Positions 1 to 9,103 of a DNA stretch of 64,000 nucleotides are shown in pieces (the stretch's first letter is position 1; every line of letters starts with the position of its first letter). The position numbers and the translations under genes were made by a program. Source of the stretch: Planctomonas deserti (GTDB lineage Bacteria; Actinomycetota; Actinomycetes; Actinomycetales; Microbacteriaceae); assembly GCF_003067705.1 (NCBI RefSeq), contig NZ_QANL01000005.1, positions 124,001 to 188,000 of the forward strand. The letters run 5' to 3'. The notes under the pieces are model-generated. The model did no database searches. It was not told the origin of the DNA and saw only the letters and a program-made list of their open reading frames with translations.

Positions 1-3000
1 CCGGGAACGGCGCTCACGGAGAGTTCGGCGTCAATCTCCACGGCGATGTTCCGCGGTAGACGACCGGCCGCGACCTGGGCCGCGACGGCCGAGCGGAACA
101 CGGCGTCGTGCTGGGCACCGGAACCGGGACCCCGGGCGATGTCGTTGTCCTTGCCCGGCACGGCGATGGTCTTCACGAAGTGGTCGGTGCCCATGTTCAC
201 GAAGAAGAACAGGGAGCGCCAGATCGAGCGCGCGTCCGCCACGTCGGTCGCGCGCACGCGTGGGCCGACCGGTGCTGTGGTCAGTCCCTCCTTCGCCCAG
301 ACGCCGAGGAGAACCCAGGGTGGCGCCGCCTGAGCCGGGTTCTCGAACCACGCGCGATACGCGTCCTCGACCCGATCGTCGTTCACGCGCCCGAACAGGA
401 CGTTGGCATCGAGGGTCGGGTGCGGACTGCCCGGTGTGCCGATGCCGGTCTCGCTCATCATCGTCGCCCGCGTCCGCGCAGTGATGCTTGTGGGTGTGCC
501 CGCGATGGTCCGCTCGGTGCGCGCGCGACCCTGGGAGAAGGCGATGCCGGCCTCGAGCAGGCGGAGCCGCACGGCCGGGTCGGCGGTGGCGAGGATGCCC
601 CGCCTCACCCTGGAGAAACGCGCGTCCAGGACGGGTGGCGTCGGCGAGGGTGGGGCGAACGTCGCGCGGTGAAGGGCGACCCGGTTCCTGACGTCAGCAC
701 CGGCCTGTCCCGGGATGATCGTCCAGAGCTTCCACCGGCCGCGGACGTCGAGGTGGATGCCGTCGGTCGCGACACCGATGGCGAGTTCAGGCCCGGCGGC
801 GTCGATCGCGAGCCGCGCCAGCTGTTCTCCGCTCATACCCGAGATGCGGATGTCCGCCGCCTGACCCGAGGAGTGCCGGCTCTCGGTGTCTGCCGCGGGC
901 GAAGCGAATCCGCGGGGCCGGTATCCCGCATCGACGCGCACCGCACGGCCCGCCCCGTCCCTGATGGCCTGGAGCACGCGCACCAGCTCGGGGGAGATGC
1001 GCGCGACCGTCGACGAGGATCCGCCCGCCGGAACGAGTTCCTTGACGGTGAAGTTCTTCGAGAGCCTCAGTCCGAGCGATGCAGAGGTAACCGCGAGCAG
1101 AGGCAGGCCGGTGCCGTGCGGGTCCGCATGTGCGGGGTCCGCGGTCGCGCCGGGTGACGCGTACGGAAGCGCCAAGCCGGATGGGAAGACCACCGAGGCG
1201 CCGGAGGGTGGGACGAACGACTCAAAGGACCCGAGGTCCTCGAAGGTGGACTCCGTCTCCGCCTCGGTGCTGACGCCGGGGCCGGTGAACGTGGCCTCGG
1301 TCCGATCGGCGGACCCGGCCAGGTCCTTCACCGAGACCGACCGCTCGGTCCAGCCGAGGTCCTCGGCCCACACCTCCTCTGCCCACACCTCCTCGGGGCG
1401 CGCGTCCTCCCCGTCGATCGTGAGGTACTCGGCCTCGAGCTCCTCCGGCTCGAACGTTTCCGGCTCGGACGCTTCCGGCTCGGACGCTTCCGACGCGAAC
1501 GACTCGGCGTCGAACGCCTCCGTCCCGGATGCGCGTGAGTCCGCGGCCTCCGGATCGAACGCCTCCCACGCGAGCTCCTCGGACGAGAGGGTGTGGAGGT
1601 CCTCTGTGATTCCCGCGGCGGCATCCCGCCCCTCGGCCTCGCTTGCGGCGACCTCTGCCGATTCGACCTCGCCGTCCTCATCCTCGGCGGCCGGTAGCTC
1701 CTCGATCTCCGGCTGCTCCCCGGTACCAGCGAGCGCCTCGGTCCAGCCGGTCCATCCCGACGCCGCCTCGGTCTCAAGGCTCTCCTTCCCTCCTCCGCCG
1801 GGCGGGCAGACGAAGGGTCGGGCGTCGGCCACGTCGGAACCTGCGTCCGCCAGGAGTGCACCGCCGTAGCGTCCGGGCACGGCGCCGTGCGCCACGGACG
1901 TGCGTTCAACGCGGAAACGAGCCCGCACGGACGGTGGAGCGGCGGCGAGCAGCGCGCAGAGGGTGCGGCCGAGCGCCTCGCTGGCCGGCTGGGTGCCGGG
2001 GTGCTTCGCGCTGCCCGCCCGGTAGAACACACGCATCGCTCCTCCGGTCCCTGCCGCGATCCGCTTCGCCGCCCACTGAGCCAGGGCGGTTGCCGGCTGG
2101 TAAAGCGCGTCGAAGACGTGGACCTCATCGGGATCGCTCCTCGTGAGGATGGCGAGCATTGCCCTACCTCCGCCCGAGTGCGCTGTGAGGATGAGTCGTC
2201 CGCGTGGTGCGTTCAGCCCGGTGGCTCGCGTGAAGCGGGCCAGCGCGTCCTTCGTCAGAGCGTCGAGGGCGCCCGCAGGCGTGAGGGCGGGGAAGTCGTA
2301 GCCCGTGCCGCTCGTGCCGCCGTAAAAGTCCCCGCGGGGTAGCACGGTGAGAGTCGGCCGCGTGCGGGAGCCGAGATCCAAACCGCTGATCGGCTTCTTC
2401 TCCGCATCGATGCGCATTCCCGAGGCGCTTGGGCTGAAACCGTGCAGATGCACGACGACGTCGATGGCCGACGGATTCGTCATGGCGTTCCAGCCCAGCA
2501 GGAGATCCGGTCGAGTGCCGCGGTGTTTCGCGAGCAGCGGGATGCTGCGCACGACGAGGCTGCCCGCCTTAGTGGTACCAGGAATCAGGGGGAGGGGTGC
2601 CGGCGGCACGGGAGGCGGCGGCGGAACGACGGATGGCGTCACCGCGCCCCTGTGCTGCTTGCGGTAGCGCGCGAGCTCGGCGAGCGCCGCCGAGTTCTTC
2701 AGTGTGCCTGCGCCGAGGTACGTCCAGGTGTCGCCACGTCCGCGGACGTCGACGTGGGCGTAGTCCGGACCGATGCCGGTCGCGACCTTCGGGCCCCACA
2801 CATCGATGGCGATCTTCGCGATCTCCATACCGGTCATTCCGGCGATCTTGATGTCCGCCGCCTTGCCCGCGCAGTGCTGGCTCAGCGTCGGCGGCTTGCC
2901 ATAGCCCATGTAGACGACGCCGTTGCGCTTCCAGGAGCGGTACCCGGAGGTGATCGTCACCGGCCGTCCGACCCGCGTTCGGATCGCCTGCAGCAGGCGC

Positions 3001-3533
3001 ACGAGCACGGGGGAGATGCGGGCGACGTCGGCCGGCCTGCCTCCGCTCGTCACGAGTTCGGCCACGGTGAAGTTGGCGGACACCTTCTTCGACCGAACGG
3101 ATGGGCCGGTGTCAAGGAGCGGGAGGTTCGCGCCGGTCGGGTCCCAGTGCTCCTCGCCGGGTCCGGTCGCTCCGGCGGCAGGGCGTAGCACGAGTCCGGA
3201 GAGGAACGTCTCGTCCTCGGTGAGCGGCGGACCTTCCTGGTCCCGGAACGATTCGTCTCGGAAGGATTCGTCTCGGAAGGATTCGTCTCGGAAGGATTCG
3301 TCTCGGAAGGATTCGTCTCGGAAGGATTCGTCTCGGAAGGATTCGTCTCGGAAGGATTCGTCTCGGAAGGATTCCTCGCGGAAGGATTCGTCCCGGAAGG
3401 ATTCGTCCCGGAAGGATTCGGTGAAAATTTCCTGCTCCGAGGCGGACTCGAGCCGCCCCCACTCGGTTTCCGACTCCTCCTCGGCGCTAGCCGTCTCCGC
3501 GAACGGCGACTCGAAGCGCACGCCATCCAGCAT
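1..3533 (-). CDS. Giant multidomain protein: two M15-type peptidase domains flanking an alpha/beta-hydrolase domain (partial, runs off the left edge)
   Basis: The frame stays open from an ATG at 3533 to the window edge, at least 1177 codons; the C-terminus is missing. GGGGAG lies 8 nt before the ATG, and the gene starts 17 bp after the preceding stop. Residues 1-38 are acidic and contain ESPFAET at 8-14. Residues 39-98 are twelve ESFRD-type pentapeptides. Residues ~145-275 and ~815-945 are two M15 (D-Ala-D-Ala carboxypeptidase/YcbK-like) domains with identically spaced zinc ligands: H220/D227/H260 (SQHCAGKAADI, YAHVDVRG) and H887/D894/H927 (SRHSSGQAADI, IHLDVRG). Residues ~315-565 look like an alpha/beta hydrolase, with HLHGF at 362-366 and nucleophile elbow HSGGG at S453. 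A Glu/Ser-rich linker covers ~580-790. The remainder (~950 on) is unrecognised. No signal peptide or membrane segment is seen. A murein-cutting role is inferred from the M15 domains only. Confidence 0.85.
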   Translation of the reverse strand, partial: MLDGVRFESPFAETASAEEESETEWGRLESASEQEIFTESFRDESFRDESFREESFRDESFRDESFRDESFRDESFRDESFRDESFRDESFRDESFRDQEGPPLTEDETFLSGLVLRPAAGATGPGEEHWDPTGANLPLLDTGPSVRSKKVSANFTVAELVTSGGRPADVARISPVLVRLLQAIRTRVGRPVTITSGYRSWKRNGVVYMGYGKPPTLSQHCAGKAADIKIAGMTGMEIAKIAIDVWGPKVATGIGPDYAHVDVRGRGDTWTYLGAGTLKNSAALAELARYRKQHRGAVTPSVVPPPPPVPPAPLPLIPGTTKAGSLVVRSIPLLAKHRGTRPDLLLGWNAMTNPSAIDVVVHLHGFSPSASGMRIDAEKKPISGLDLGSRTRPTLTVLPRGDFYGGTSGTGYDFPALTPAGALDALTKDALARFTRATGLNAPRGRLILTAHSGGGRAMLAILTRSDPDEVHVFDALYQPATALAQWAAKRIAAGTGGAMRVFYRAGSAKHPGTQPASEALGRTLCALLAAAPPSVRARFRVERTSVAHGAVPGRYGGALLADAGSDVADARPFVCPPGGGGKESLETEAASGWTGWTEALAGTGEQPEIEELPAAEDEDGEVESAEVAASEAEGRDAAAGITEDLHTLSSEELAWEAFDPEAADSRASGTEAFDAESFASEASEPEASEPETFEPEELEAEYLTIDGEDARPEEVWAEEVWAEDLGWTERSVSVKDLAGSADRTEATFTGPGVSTEAETESTFEDLGSFESFVPPSGASVVFPSGLALPYASPGATADPAHADPHGTGLPLLAVTSASLGLRLSKNFTVKELVPAGGSSSTVARISPELVRVLQAIRDGAGRAVRVDAGYRPRGFASPAADTESRHSSGQAADIRISGMSGEQLARLAIDAAGPELAIGVATDGIHLDVRGRWKLWTIIPGQAGADVRNRVALHRATFAPPSPTPPVLDARFSRVRRGILATADPAVRLRLLEAGIAFSQGRARTERTIAGTPTSITARTRATMMSETGIGTPGSPHPTLDANVLFGRVNDDRVEDAYRAWFENPAQAAPPWVLLGVWAKEGLTTAPVGPRVRATDVADARSIWRSLFFFVNMGTDHFVKTIAVPGKDNDIARGPGSGAQHDAVFRSAVAAQVAAGRLPRNIAVEIDAELSVSAVP
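3240..3420 (-). repeat. 15-bp in-frame tandem repeat, 12 units, encoding (ESFRD)12
   Basis: Twelve head-to-tail 15-bp units read GAATCCTTCCGAGAC on the minus strand. Most are identical; the units nearest the gene start carry synonymous or E-for-D changes. Because the unit is a multiple of three, copy number can change without breaking the frame of the giant protein. The repeat forms a charged, aromatic-spaced stalk between the N-terminal motif and the first M15 domain. Confidence 0.95.
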
Positions 3534-3550
3534 GTCGGCTGCTCCCCGTC

Positions 3551-4714
3551 CTATCGCGTCAGAGACGGCTGGCCGGTACGCGGACGCACCTCGGCCGGCG
3601 CCTTCCGCGACTTCAGGTCGCGCCCGGTCGCCGCGGACCACTCCGTGATGACCCGGCGGCTAGTGGAGCCGAGCAGCTTCACCGTCGTGCTGCCGGGGAA
3701 GAAGCCGTCCTTGTACAGCACATAGGCGAAGTCGGGCGACGGGATGAGGTTGCTCTCGATGGTCCGTAGGAGCAGAGAGAGGTCATCAGCCATCGAAATG
3801 AGGGACGACGTCTTGGAGTGCGCGGGCAGGCCGACCTTGGCGCCGATCAGCTTCAGCCGGTCCGACGCGTTGGTCGCCGTCGCCCTGAGGTCTTCGACGA
3901 TCGCCGAGTTCGTGTCCAGGGTGAAGTAGAGCCAACTGAGAGCCGTCGCGGCTCCCAGTTCTTCCCGCGCCAGCTGAGCCGACTGCCGGCGCGAGCGGAG
4001 GATGAACTTCAGTTCCTCGGTTATGGCGAAGATGCGGTCCTGATCGGAGGAGTTCACGCCGGAGAAATTCTTCACGTTCATGATCGCCTGCCACACCTCG
4101 TACAGCAGCTCCTCGAAGAGCCGCACGAACGAGGTGTTCGCCGCGACCGCCTTGTCGTACCCGTAGGGCTTGTTGTCCTCCGTGCCGAACGCGAGGTCCA
4201 TCCCGAACATGCGCCAGTAGGCGTTGCGGCGCACCGCTTCAGGGTCGGGGCGCAGGCGGCTCGTTGAGAGCCATGCCGACATGGGGTAGTCCGCCCCGTA
4301 TACCAGGGTCTCGGTGACGTCGAGCCACCGCTGGGTGTCGATGGAGGGGATTCCGAGACTCTCGCCGCGTCGGAACTCGCGAACCACCCTGCCCATGATC
4401 TGCACCATCCGGGTGTTCTCGAGGATGTAGGAGTACATGAGATGGTCCCAGGCGAAGCCCGCGACCGGGGCGTAGCCGGCGAATGCACCCATCTGGAAAA
4501 GCGCGGTGCGGGCCTTTCCGCTCTGCGGGATGGAGGCGTTCCAGGCCTTGGCGCTGTCCCATGCCTGTTCCATGTACAGGACGAGGTCGAGCTGGTCGGC
4601 CTGCAGCACCGCCGTCGCGGCATCCGATGGTTGCGGCGCCGCGGGGAAGCCGGGCAGCGGCGCGCCGCCGGCCACCACAGGATCGAGGAGTCGCCTGGCG
4701 AGTTGGGGGATCAT
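3551..4714 (-). CDS. Unrecognised helical protein of the SARP-linked operon (387 aa)
   Basis: I do not recognise this family. The 387-aa product is predicted mostly helical, with many aromatic residues (for example WDHLMYSYILENTRM, AYWRMFGMDLAFG, FEELLYEVWQAIM), and has no signal peptide, clear transmembrane span or catalytic motif that I can see. The C-terminal ~40 residues are basic and proline-rich. It starts 34 bp after the coiled-coil gene and ends 17 bp before the giant M15 protein, so it is co-transcribed with them. The upstream A/G-rich run CGGAAAAAA is a weak ribosome site. A structural or adaptor role is only a guess from the company it keeps. Confidence 0.75.
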   Translation of the reverse strand: MIPQLARRLLDPVVAGGAPLPGFPAAPQPSDAATAVLQADQLDLVLYMEQAWDSAKAWNASIPQSGKARTALFQMGAFAGYAPVAGFAWDHLMYSYILENTRMVQIMGRVVREFRRGESLGIPSIDTQRWLDVTETLVYGADYPMSAWLSTSRLRPDPEAVRRNAYWRMFGMDLAFGTEDNKPYGYDKAVAANTSFVRLFEELLYEVWQAIMNVKNFSGVNSSDQDRIFAITEELKFILRSRRQSAQLAREELGAATALSWLYFTLDTNSAIVEDLRATATNASDRLKLIGAKVGLPAHSKTSSLISMADDLSLLLRTIESNLIPSPDFAYVLYKDGFFPGSTTVKLLGSTSRRVITEWSAATGRDLKSRKAPAEVRPRTGQPSLTR

Positions 4715-4748
4715 GATTTTTTCCGTTTCTGTGCTGATGCGGCGCGGG

Positions 4749-5339
4749 TCAGGATGCGGAGGCGGGGGCGGCCGGCACGTGCGGCGTGCCCGCGGGTACC
4801 CCGGGCGGCGGGCCGGGCTCGACGATGGTCGCGCGCCGCACGACGTAGGAGTTCGAGTCGAAGCGCGCGGTCGCGCCCTGGACCTCCTGGAAGCGTCCGA
4901 CGTCAGCTGCTCCGACCGGCGTTCCCGCGTCCGTGAGGGTAGTGAGGACCGCGAGCGGTGCGAGCTTCGCTCCGAGAGTGGTGTCCAGGTTCTGCAGGCT
5001 GGTGCTGAGCCCGTCGAGGGCGCTGCTCAGCAGGACTTCACGCATGAGTGATTCGTACTTCTGCCGGTCCGCGTCGTAGAGGGCCTCCACCCGCTCCATC
5101 CGGGAGCGGTATTCCTCCTCGCGGGCCCGGGACTGCAGCAGCTCGCTCTCGAGGGTCCTTATCGCGTGCGAGGCCTGCTCGAGCTGCTGTCCAAACTCGC
5201 TCACGAGGATCTCCATCCTCTGCTCGGCCGCCTGGAGCTGGCTGCGCAGCTGCTGCTGCTGCTGGGCTGCCGAGGTGCGGCCGGACGGTCCTCTTCTGCC
5301 ACCACCACCGTCAGTGCTGTCGTCTGTCGTGTCGCTCAT
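4749..5339 (-). CDS. Coiled-coil protein of the SARP-linked operon (196 aa)
   Basis: The product has a polar, Gly/Ser/Asp-rich head (1-22), then a QQQQQ run and a long heptad-patterned helix (~25-100: QLRSQLQAAEQRMEILV, LESELLQSRAREEEYRSRME), which is a coiled coil. A second segment follows (ALDGLSTSLQNLDTTLGAKL), and the C-terminus is rich in Pro and Ala. There is no signal peptide or enzymatic motif. It lies 36 bp after the metallopeptidase gene and 34 bp before the 387-aa gene. A scaffold or oligomerisation role is inferred. The family is not recognised. Confidence 0.75.
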   Translation of the reverse strand: MSDTTDDSTDGGGGRRGPSGRTSAAQQQQQLRSQLQAAEQRMEILVSEFGQQLEQASHAIRTLESELLQSRAREEEYRSRMERVEALYDADRQKYESLMREVLLSSALDGLSTSLQNLDTTLGAKLAPLAVLTTLTDAGTPVGAADVGRFQEVQGATARFDSNSYVVRRATIVEPGPPPGVPAGTPHVPAAPASAS

Positions 5340-5375
5340 CGTCTTCTCCGATCTCGCAAGGGGTCGTTGTTGTCG

Positions 5376-6650
5376 TCATGCGGCCGCGGTGCCCGCGGTC
5401 ATCCAGGTGCGGGCACGCTCGATCCACGAGGTCGCGTCCGCAGGGCGCTCGCTCTCCCGCAGTCCCGCGAGCGCGACAATGCGGATGCCCTCGGTACGCC
5501 GCCAGTGCGACGACACCCACAGGCCAGGCCCGGCGGATCGCTCCAGTTGGGCGAGCGCGCTCGGCGCGACCCGCGACGGGTCGATCACGCTCGTCATCGG
5601 GCGACCGGCGAGTGCCGGTACAGGCGAGGTGAGGCACGCGTCGGCGATCGCCGGCAGCGTCCGAGCGGATCGTTCGAGCAGGCGGCGGACAGTAGGCTCC
5701 GCTCGGTCTGTGGGGAACGACGTGCGCATCGCCGTCTCGAGGTCGTCCCAGGGCCCGGCGCCGAAGGAGAGCCGGCAGAACGCGCAGCCGAGAAGGGTGC
5801 GCAGATAGCCGACGGGATGGGGATCACCGACGGGCCAGCGCAGGATCGTGCGTGCGTCGCCCACGACGTCGTAGAGGGCGGTGATCGAGGCGTACCCCGT
5901 GTGCAGGAAGGCGAACACATCCGCCGCGATCTCCGATGCCCACGGGCGCCACATATCCTGCAGCTCGCGATCCGACGACAGCGCCGTGCCGAGGGAGCGG
6001 TCCAGTGAGGGGACCCATCCGGTGACGTGGGCGACTTGATGCCCCGACTCGTGGAACAGGGATGTCGGACGGTAGAGATTGTGGCGCACGATCTTGATGG
6101 CAGCGACAGGGTTGATGCTGCCGGGCGCCCACAGCCGGATGCCGGACCGGATGATCGAGGCGCCCATGCCCTTGTCGAGATAGGTCAACACAGGGATGGA
6201 GGGCAGACCGGCTCGGGCCAGTACGGGATCCATGCTCTGCATTGCGAGCATGTCGAGGGACTGCAACGCGGCGCGCAGCGGAGGACTGGTGCGTGAGTTG
6301 ACGGCGTCACCGAAGAAGTCGAGCGTCGCCTCCACCTGGCTGAAGCGGCGGCGGAACTGCTGGATGGCGTGACCCGCCGCTGGCAACTCGGACGGATCGC
6401 GCTGCGCGGACCGGGCCAGCGCCAGCGCCGCCCTGCCCATGTCGAGCAGCTCCCGCACAATGACCGACAGGTGCCGGCGCAACGGCAGTCCGACCTGACC
6501 CTCCACCGCACGCCAGGCCTGCTCCGACGCGAACTCCTCCGCGTCGAGGAAGGTAGTCGCCGCGGCCAGCCAGTGCGCGATCTGTCGCTCCAGATCGTCG
6601 GCCACTGCCTGGAGACCGCTCCGGGGAGCCGTCGCGAGAACGGTGCTCAT
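5376..6650 (-). CDS. HExxH zinc metallopeptidase-like protein (424 aa)
   Basis: The catalytic motif is H200-E-S-G-H204 (SLFHESGHQVAHVTGW). SEIAADVFAF follows, with E240 and D244 about 36 residues downstream, which suits a gluzincin-type third ligand. The N-terminal ~190 residues are helical. No signal peptide or transmembrane span is seen, which is unusual for a secreted protease. The start ATG overlaps the stop of the 818-aa gene by 4 bp (ATGA), implying translational coupling and supporting this start over longer upstream readings. The substrate is unknown; it could process a partner protein in the same operon. Confidence 0.8.
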   Translation of the reverse strand: MSTVLATAPRSGLQAVADDLERQIAHWLAAATTFLDAEEFASEQAWRAVEGQVGLPLRRHLSVIVRELLDMGRAALALARSAQRDPSELPAAGHAIQQFRRRFSQVEATLDFFGDAVNSRTSPPLRAALQSLDMLAMQSMDPVLARAGLPSIPVLTYLDKGMGASIIRSGIRLWAPGSINPVAAIKIVRHNLYRPTSLFHESGHQVAHVTGWVPSLDRSLGTALSSDRELQDMWRPWASEIAADVFAFLHTGYASITALYDVVGDARTILRWPVGDPHPVGYLRTLLGCAFCRLSFGAGPWDDLETAMRTSFPTDRAEPTVRRLLERSARTLPAIADACLTSPVPALAGRPMTSVIDPSRVAPSALAQLERSAGPGLWVSSHWRRTEGIRIVALAGLRESERPADATSWIERARTWMTAGTAAA

Positions 6651-9103
6651 GGTCGGTGCTGCCCTGCCCGCACGAGGACGGATCCGTTCGGGATGCCGCG
6701 GAAGGCGGCCCCTGACACGATCAGCCTCATGGTGTCCCGTCCCAGCGTCCCGTTGAGTGCCTGCCGCACGATCGGCATGCCCGGCACGTTGACCAGGCTG
6801 ACGGTAATGGTCACTCCGCTGCGGGGGTCCGCTGCGGCTCGGACGAATTCCGCGCCCTTCGTGCGCACCCACTCGGCCACGACACGCATGATCCAGGCCT
6901 TGATCGCCTTGCGGAGCGCGGAGATCAGTACCGGCATCAGGCGCTTGAGGATCGGCCCGAGGAACTCCTCGCCCTCCTCGTACTCCTTGACGATGCGCAC
7001 GCGGCCGTTCGGTGTGGCGAAAGATTGCGCCAAGCCGTCCATCGCCGCGGAGACGGCAGGAACCACCGCAGCGCTTCCCCGGCCGGCGCGAACTCCCTCC
7101 GCGATCTTCTGGGCGTCCGGCTCGGAGAAGTAGAGAGCGGCGGTGACGCGGGACGCGATCGTGTCGAGAACGAGCCAACCCTGCGTGGGCTGGCCGGCAG
7201 CGGGACGGCGCCGAGCGCCACCGGTGGGTGCGACGGCCCCGGCGGAGACGGGCTCGAGGTAGTAGAAGCGCTGACCGGCCGCCACCCGCTGGCGGCTGCG
7301 AAGGAAAACGGGGGACACGGCAACACCGAGCCCGGGTTCCTTCAACAGCAGGGCCGCCGCGCTCGGAGTGAGCGGATGCAGGGAGCGGCTCGAGAAGGTC
7401 GCCCCGCGACGCTTCCGCTCCTGCGCCGCGATGCGGCGGAGGGACGTGCCCACGGTCGCCTGGAAGATGTGGACGCGTGCCTTCATCGGCAGCGTCACGC
7501 CCGCCGCCTTGAGGCTCGCCGCCAGAGTCACGCCGCCGAAGCTGCGCACCCGGCCGGCGACGGCGCCGGTGACCTCGATCTCCGGGGTGCGGCTGTAGCG
7601 CCGGTAGGGGCGCGGACTGCGAGGGCGGCGCGCGACGAAGCGGCCACCGAGCGCAGGGGCCCTGCGCAGGCCCGGCCGCACCAACTGCTCCGGGAAGTTC
7701 GCCGCGACCGCTCGCTCGAACGCCTGCGCGGTGGCGAACTGCATGAGGTCCTCGTCCTCGAGCTGGTACTCCTCGCTCTCGGCGAGCCCGCGGATGGTGT
7801 CCTCGATGGTGCTGGCCAGCAGCACCGGAACGGCCTCGGCCTCGTTCTCCGGCTCCATCTGCTCGAACGACGCGAGCCGCAGCCCGGTGTCGACGATCGC
7901 CACCGAGAGCGGGCGCGCGAGTTGCGGACCGACCCACTTGCCGATCAGCTGGGCGAGGTACTTCGCGAGAAAGTTGACCACGCGCGGACGGCCGACGATG
8001 CGGATCCCGACTCGCAGGGCCGCGAGAAGCACAGGCACGAACTGCTCGACCGCCGGGGTGAGATCCTCTCCGTCGCGCGCGTTCTGCAGCGCGTCGATCA
8101 GCCGACCGCGCGCCTCCGCGAGAGCCTCGAGCTCCAAGCTTCCCTGCACACCCTCGTACTCCTGCTCGAGATCGAACGATTCCGACTCCGCCGTGACGCT
8201 CTCATCGGTGATGAGCGCCTCGGCGAGTGCCGCGTCGAAGGACTCGACGAGCGCTTCGGTGTCGGTCGCGATGGCGGGCGATGACGCGAAGTCCTCGTTC
8301 TCCCGATCACCCTCGTACTCATCCTCCTCGTACGTCTCGTACTCGTACTCGCTCTCCCCGAAGAGCTTGCGGGACAGCAGTCGCGCCGGTGCCTGCAGGG
8401 GGGCGGGAAGCCGGCCGATCGCGAAGGAGAGCACACGCTTCAGGAGCGGGCTGATGAGCTTCTTCAAGCCCTTGAGCGCGGTGAGGAGGAGTCCGCCCGC
8501 GGCCTTGCCCACCTTCTTCGCGGTGTTGACCACGAACTTGACGGCCTTCTTGGCCTTGCGCACGATGCCGCGGATGAACTCCTCACCGGCGGGTGACACC
8601 TCGGAGCCGCTGGGGTCGAGGCGGTCGAGTACCTCGTCGAGTTGCAGTTCGTCGAGGGATTCCAGGTCCTGACCGCCGAGCGAGTCCGTGAGCCGGTCCA
8701 GGTACTGCTCGGACGCGAGCAGGACGGGGGCGAGGTAGTTCTCTGCGAGGCGCTCCTTCTCGAATTGAGCGCCGGGGGTGGGAGCCTCGTCGGAGAAACG
8801 CTGCGACACGACGTCTTCGGTCTCGGCGAGCAGTTCGCCCACCGCCTCATCGAACGCTTCGTCCCGCACCGCCTCGAACGCCTCGTCGAGCAGCGTCTCC
8901 GCCTCGCTCGCCGGGCCGCTGCTGCCCGCCTCCGTGAAGGGGCTGAAGTCTTCGGCCCAGGGCAGGAAGCCGAGGGCCTCCGTCCGCGGCTCGATCGGGC
9001 CTTCGCCCATCTGTTCGCCTATGGGCGTCTCGGCGAACGGTGCCTCCCAGAAGGGCTGCGCATCCGGACTGTAGTCGTTCGCCTGTCCCTGGATGATGGT
9101 CAT
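6647..9103 (-). CDS. Large acidic protein with embedded cationic amphipathic helices (818 aa), first gene of the SARP-linked operon
   Basis: This family is not recognised. The N-terminal 180 residues are very acidic and carry EAPFAET (20-26) and FSPFTEA (53-59); the first resembles ESPFAET of the giant M15 protein in the same operon. Residues 182-225 are a Lys-rich amphipathic stretch (KAKKAVKFVVNTAKKVGKAA, then LKGLKKLISPLLKRVL). An EYEYETYEEDEYEGD patch (252-266) follows. Similar cationic, hydrophobic helices recur at ~358-390 and ~716-747. Residues 480-506 are Arg/Pro-rich. There is no signal peptide. It is followed with a 4-bp overlap by the metallopeptidase gene. Membrane activity is a possibility drawn from composition only. 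Confidence 0.75.
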   Translation of the reverse strand: MTIIQGQANDYSPDAQPFWEAPFAETPIGEQMGEGPIEPRTEALGFLPWAEDFSPFTEAGSSGPASEAETLLDEAFEAVRDEAFDEAVGELLAETEDVVSQRFSDEAPTPGAQFEKERLAENYLAPVLLASEQYLDRLTDSLGGQDLESLDELQLDEVLDRLDPSGSEVSPAGEEFIRGIVRKAKKAVKFVVNTAKKVGKAAGGLLLTALKGLKKLISPLLKRVLSFAIGRLPAPLQAPARLLSRKLFGESEYEYETYEEDEYEGDRENEDFASSPAIATDTEALVESFDAALAEALITDESVTAESESFDLEQEYEGVQGSLELEALAEARGRLIDALQNARDGEDLTPAVEQFVPVLLAALRVGIRIVGRPRVVNFLAKYLAQLIGKWVGPQLARPLSVAIVDTGLRLASFEQMEPENEAEAVPVLLASTIEDTIRGLAESEEYQLEDEDLMQFATAQAFERAVAANFPEQLVRPGLRRAPALGGRFVARRPRSPRPYRRYSRTPEIEVTGAVAGRVRSFGGVTLAASLKAAGVTLPMKARVHIFQATVGTSLRRIAAQERKRRGATFSSRSLHPLTPSAAALLLKEPGLGVAVSPVFLRSRQRVAAGQRFYYLEPVSAGAVAPTGGARRRPAAGQPTQGWLVLDTIASRVTAALYFSEPDAQKIAEGVRAGRGSAAVVPAVSAAMDGLAQSFATPNGRVRIVKEYEEGEEFLGPILKRLMPVLISALRKAIKAWIMRVVAEWVRTKGAEFVRAAADPRSGVTITVSLVNVPGMPIVRQALNGTLGRDTMRLIVSGAAFRGIPNGSVLVRAGQHRP

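Noticed and set aside
3240-3420. CRISPR-like direct repeats
   Set aside because: The units are contiguous with no spacers and are in frame inside a long coding sequence.
46-3648. Long plus-strand open frames opposite the giant M15 protein
   Set aside because: They have no family match, no ribosome sites and low-complexity Arg/Ser/Pro composition; the minus frame carries clear M15 and hydrolase motifs.
5376-7937. An 853-aa reading with the metallopeptidase at its C-terminus
   Set aside because: The extra N-terminal part is the 818-aa gene read in another frame (Arg/Gly-rich). The ATGA overlap at 6650 gives a natural start.
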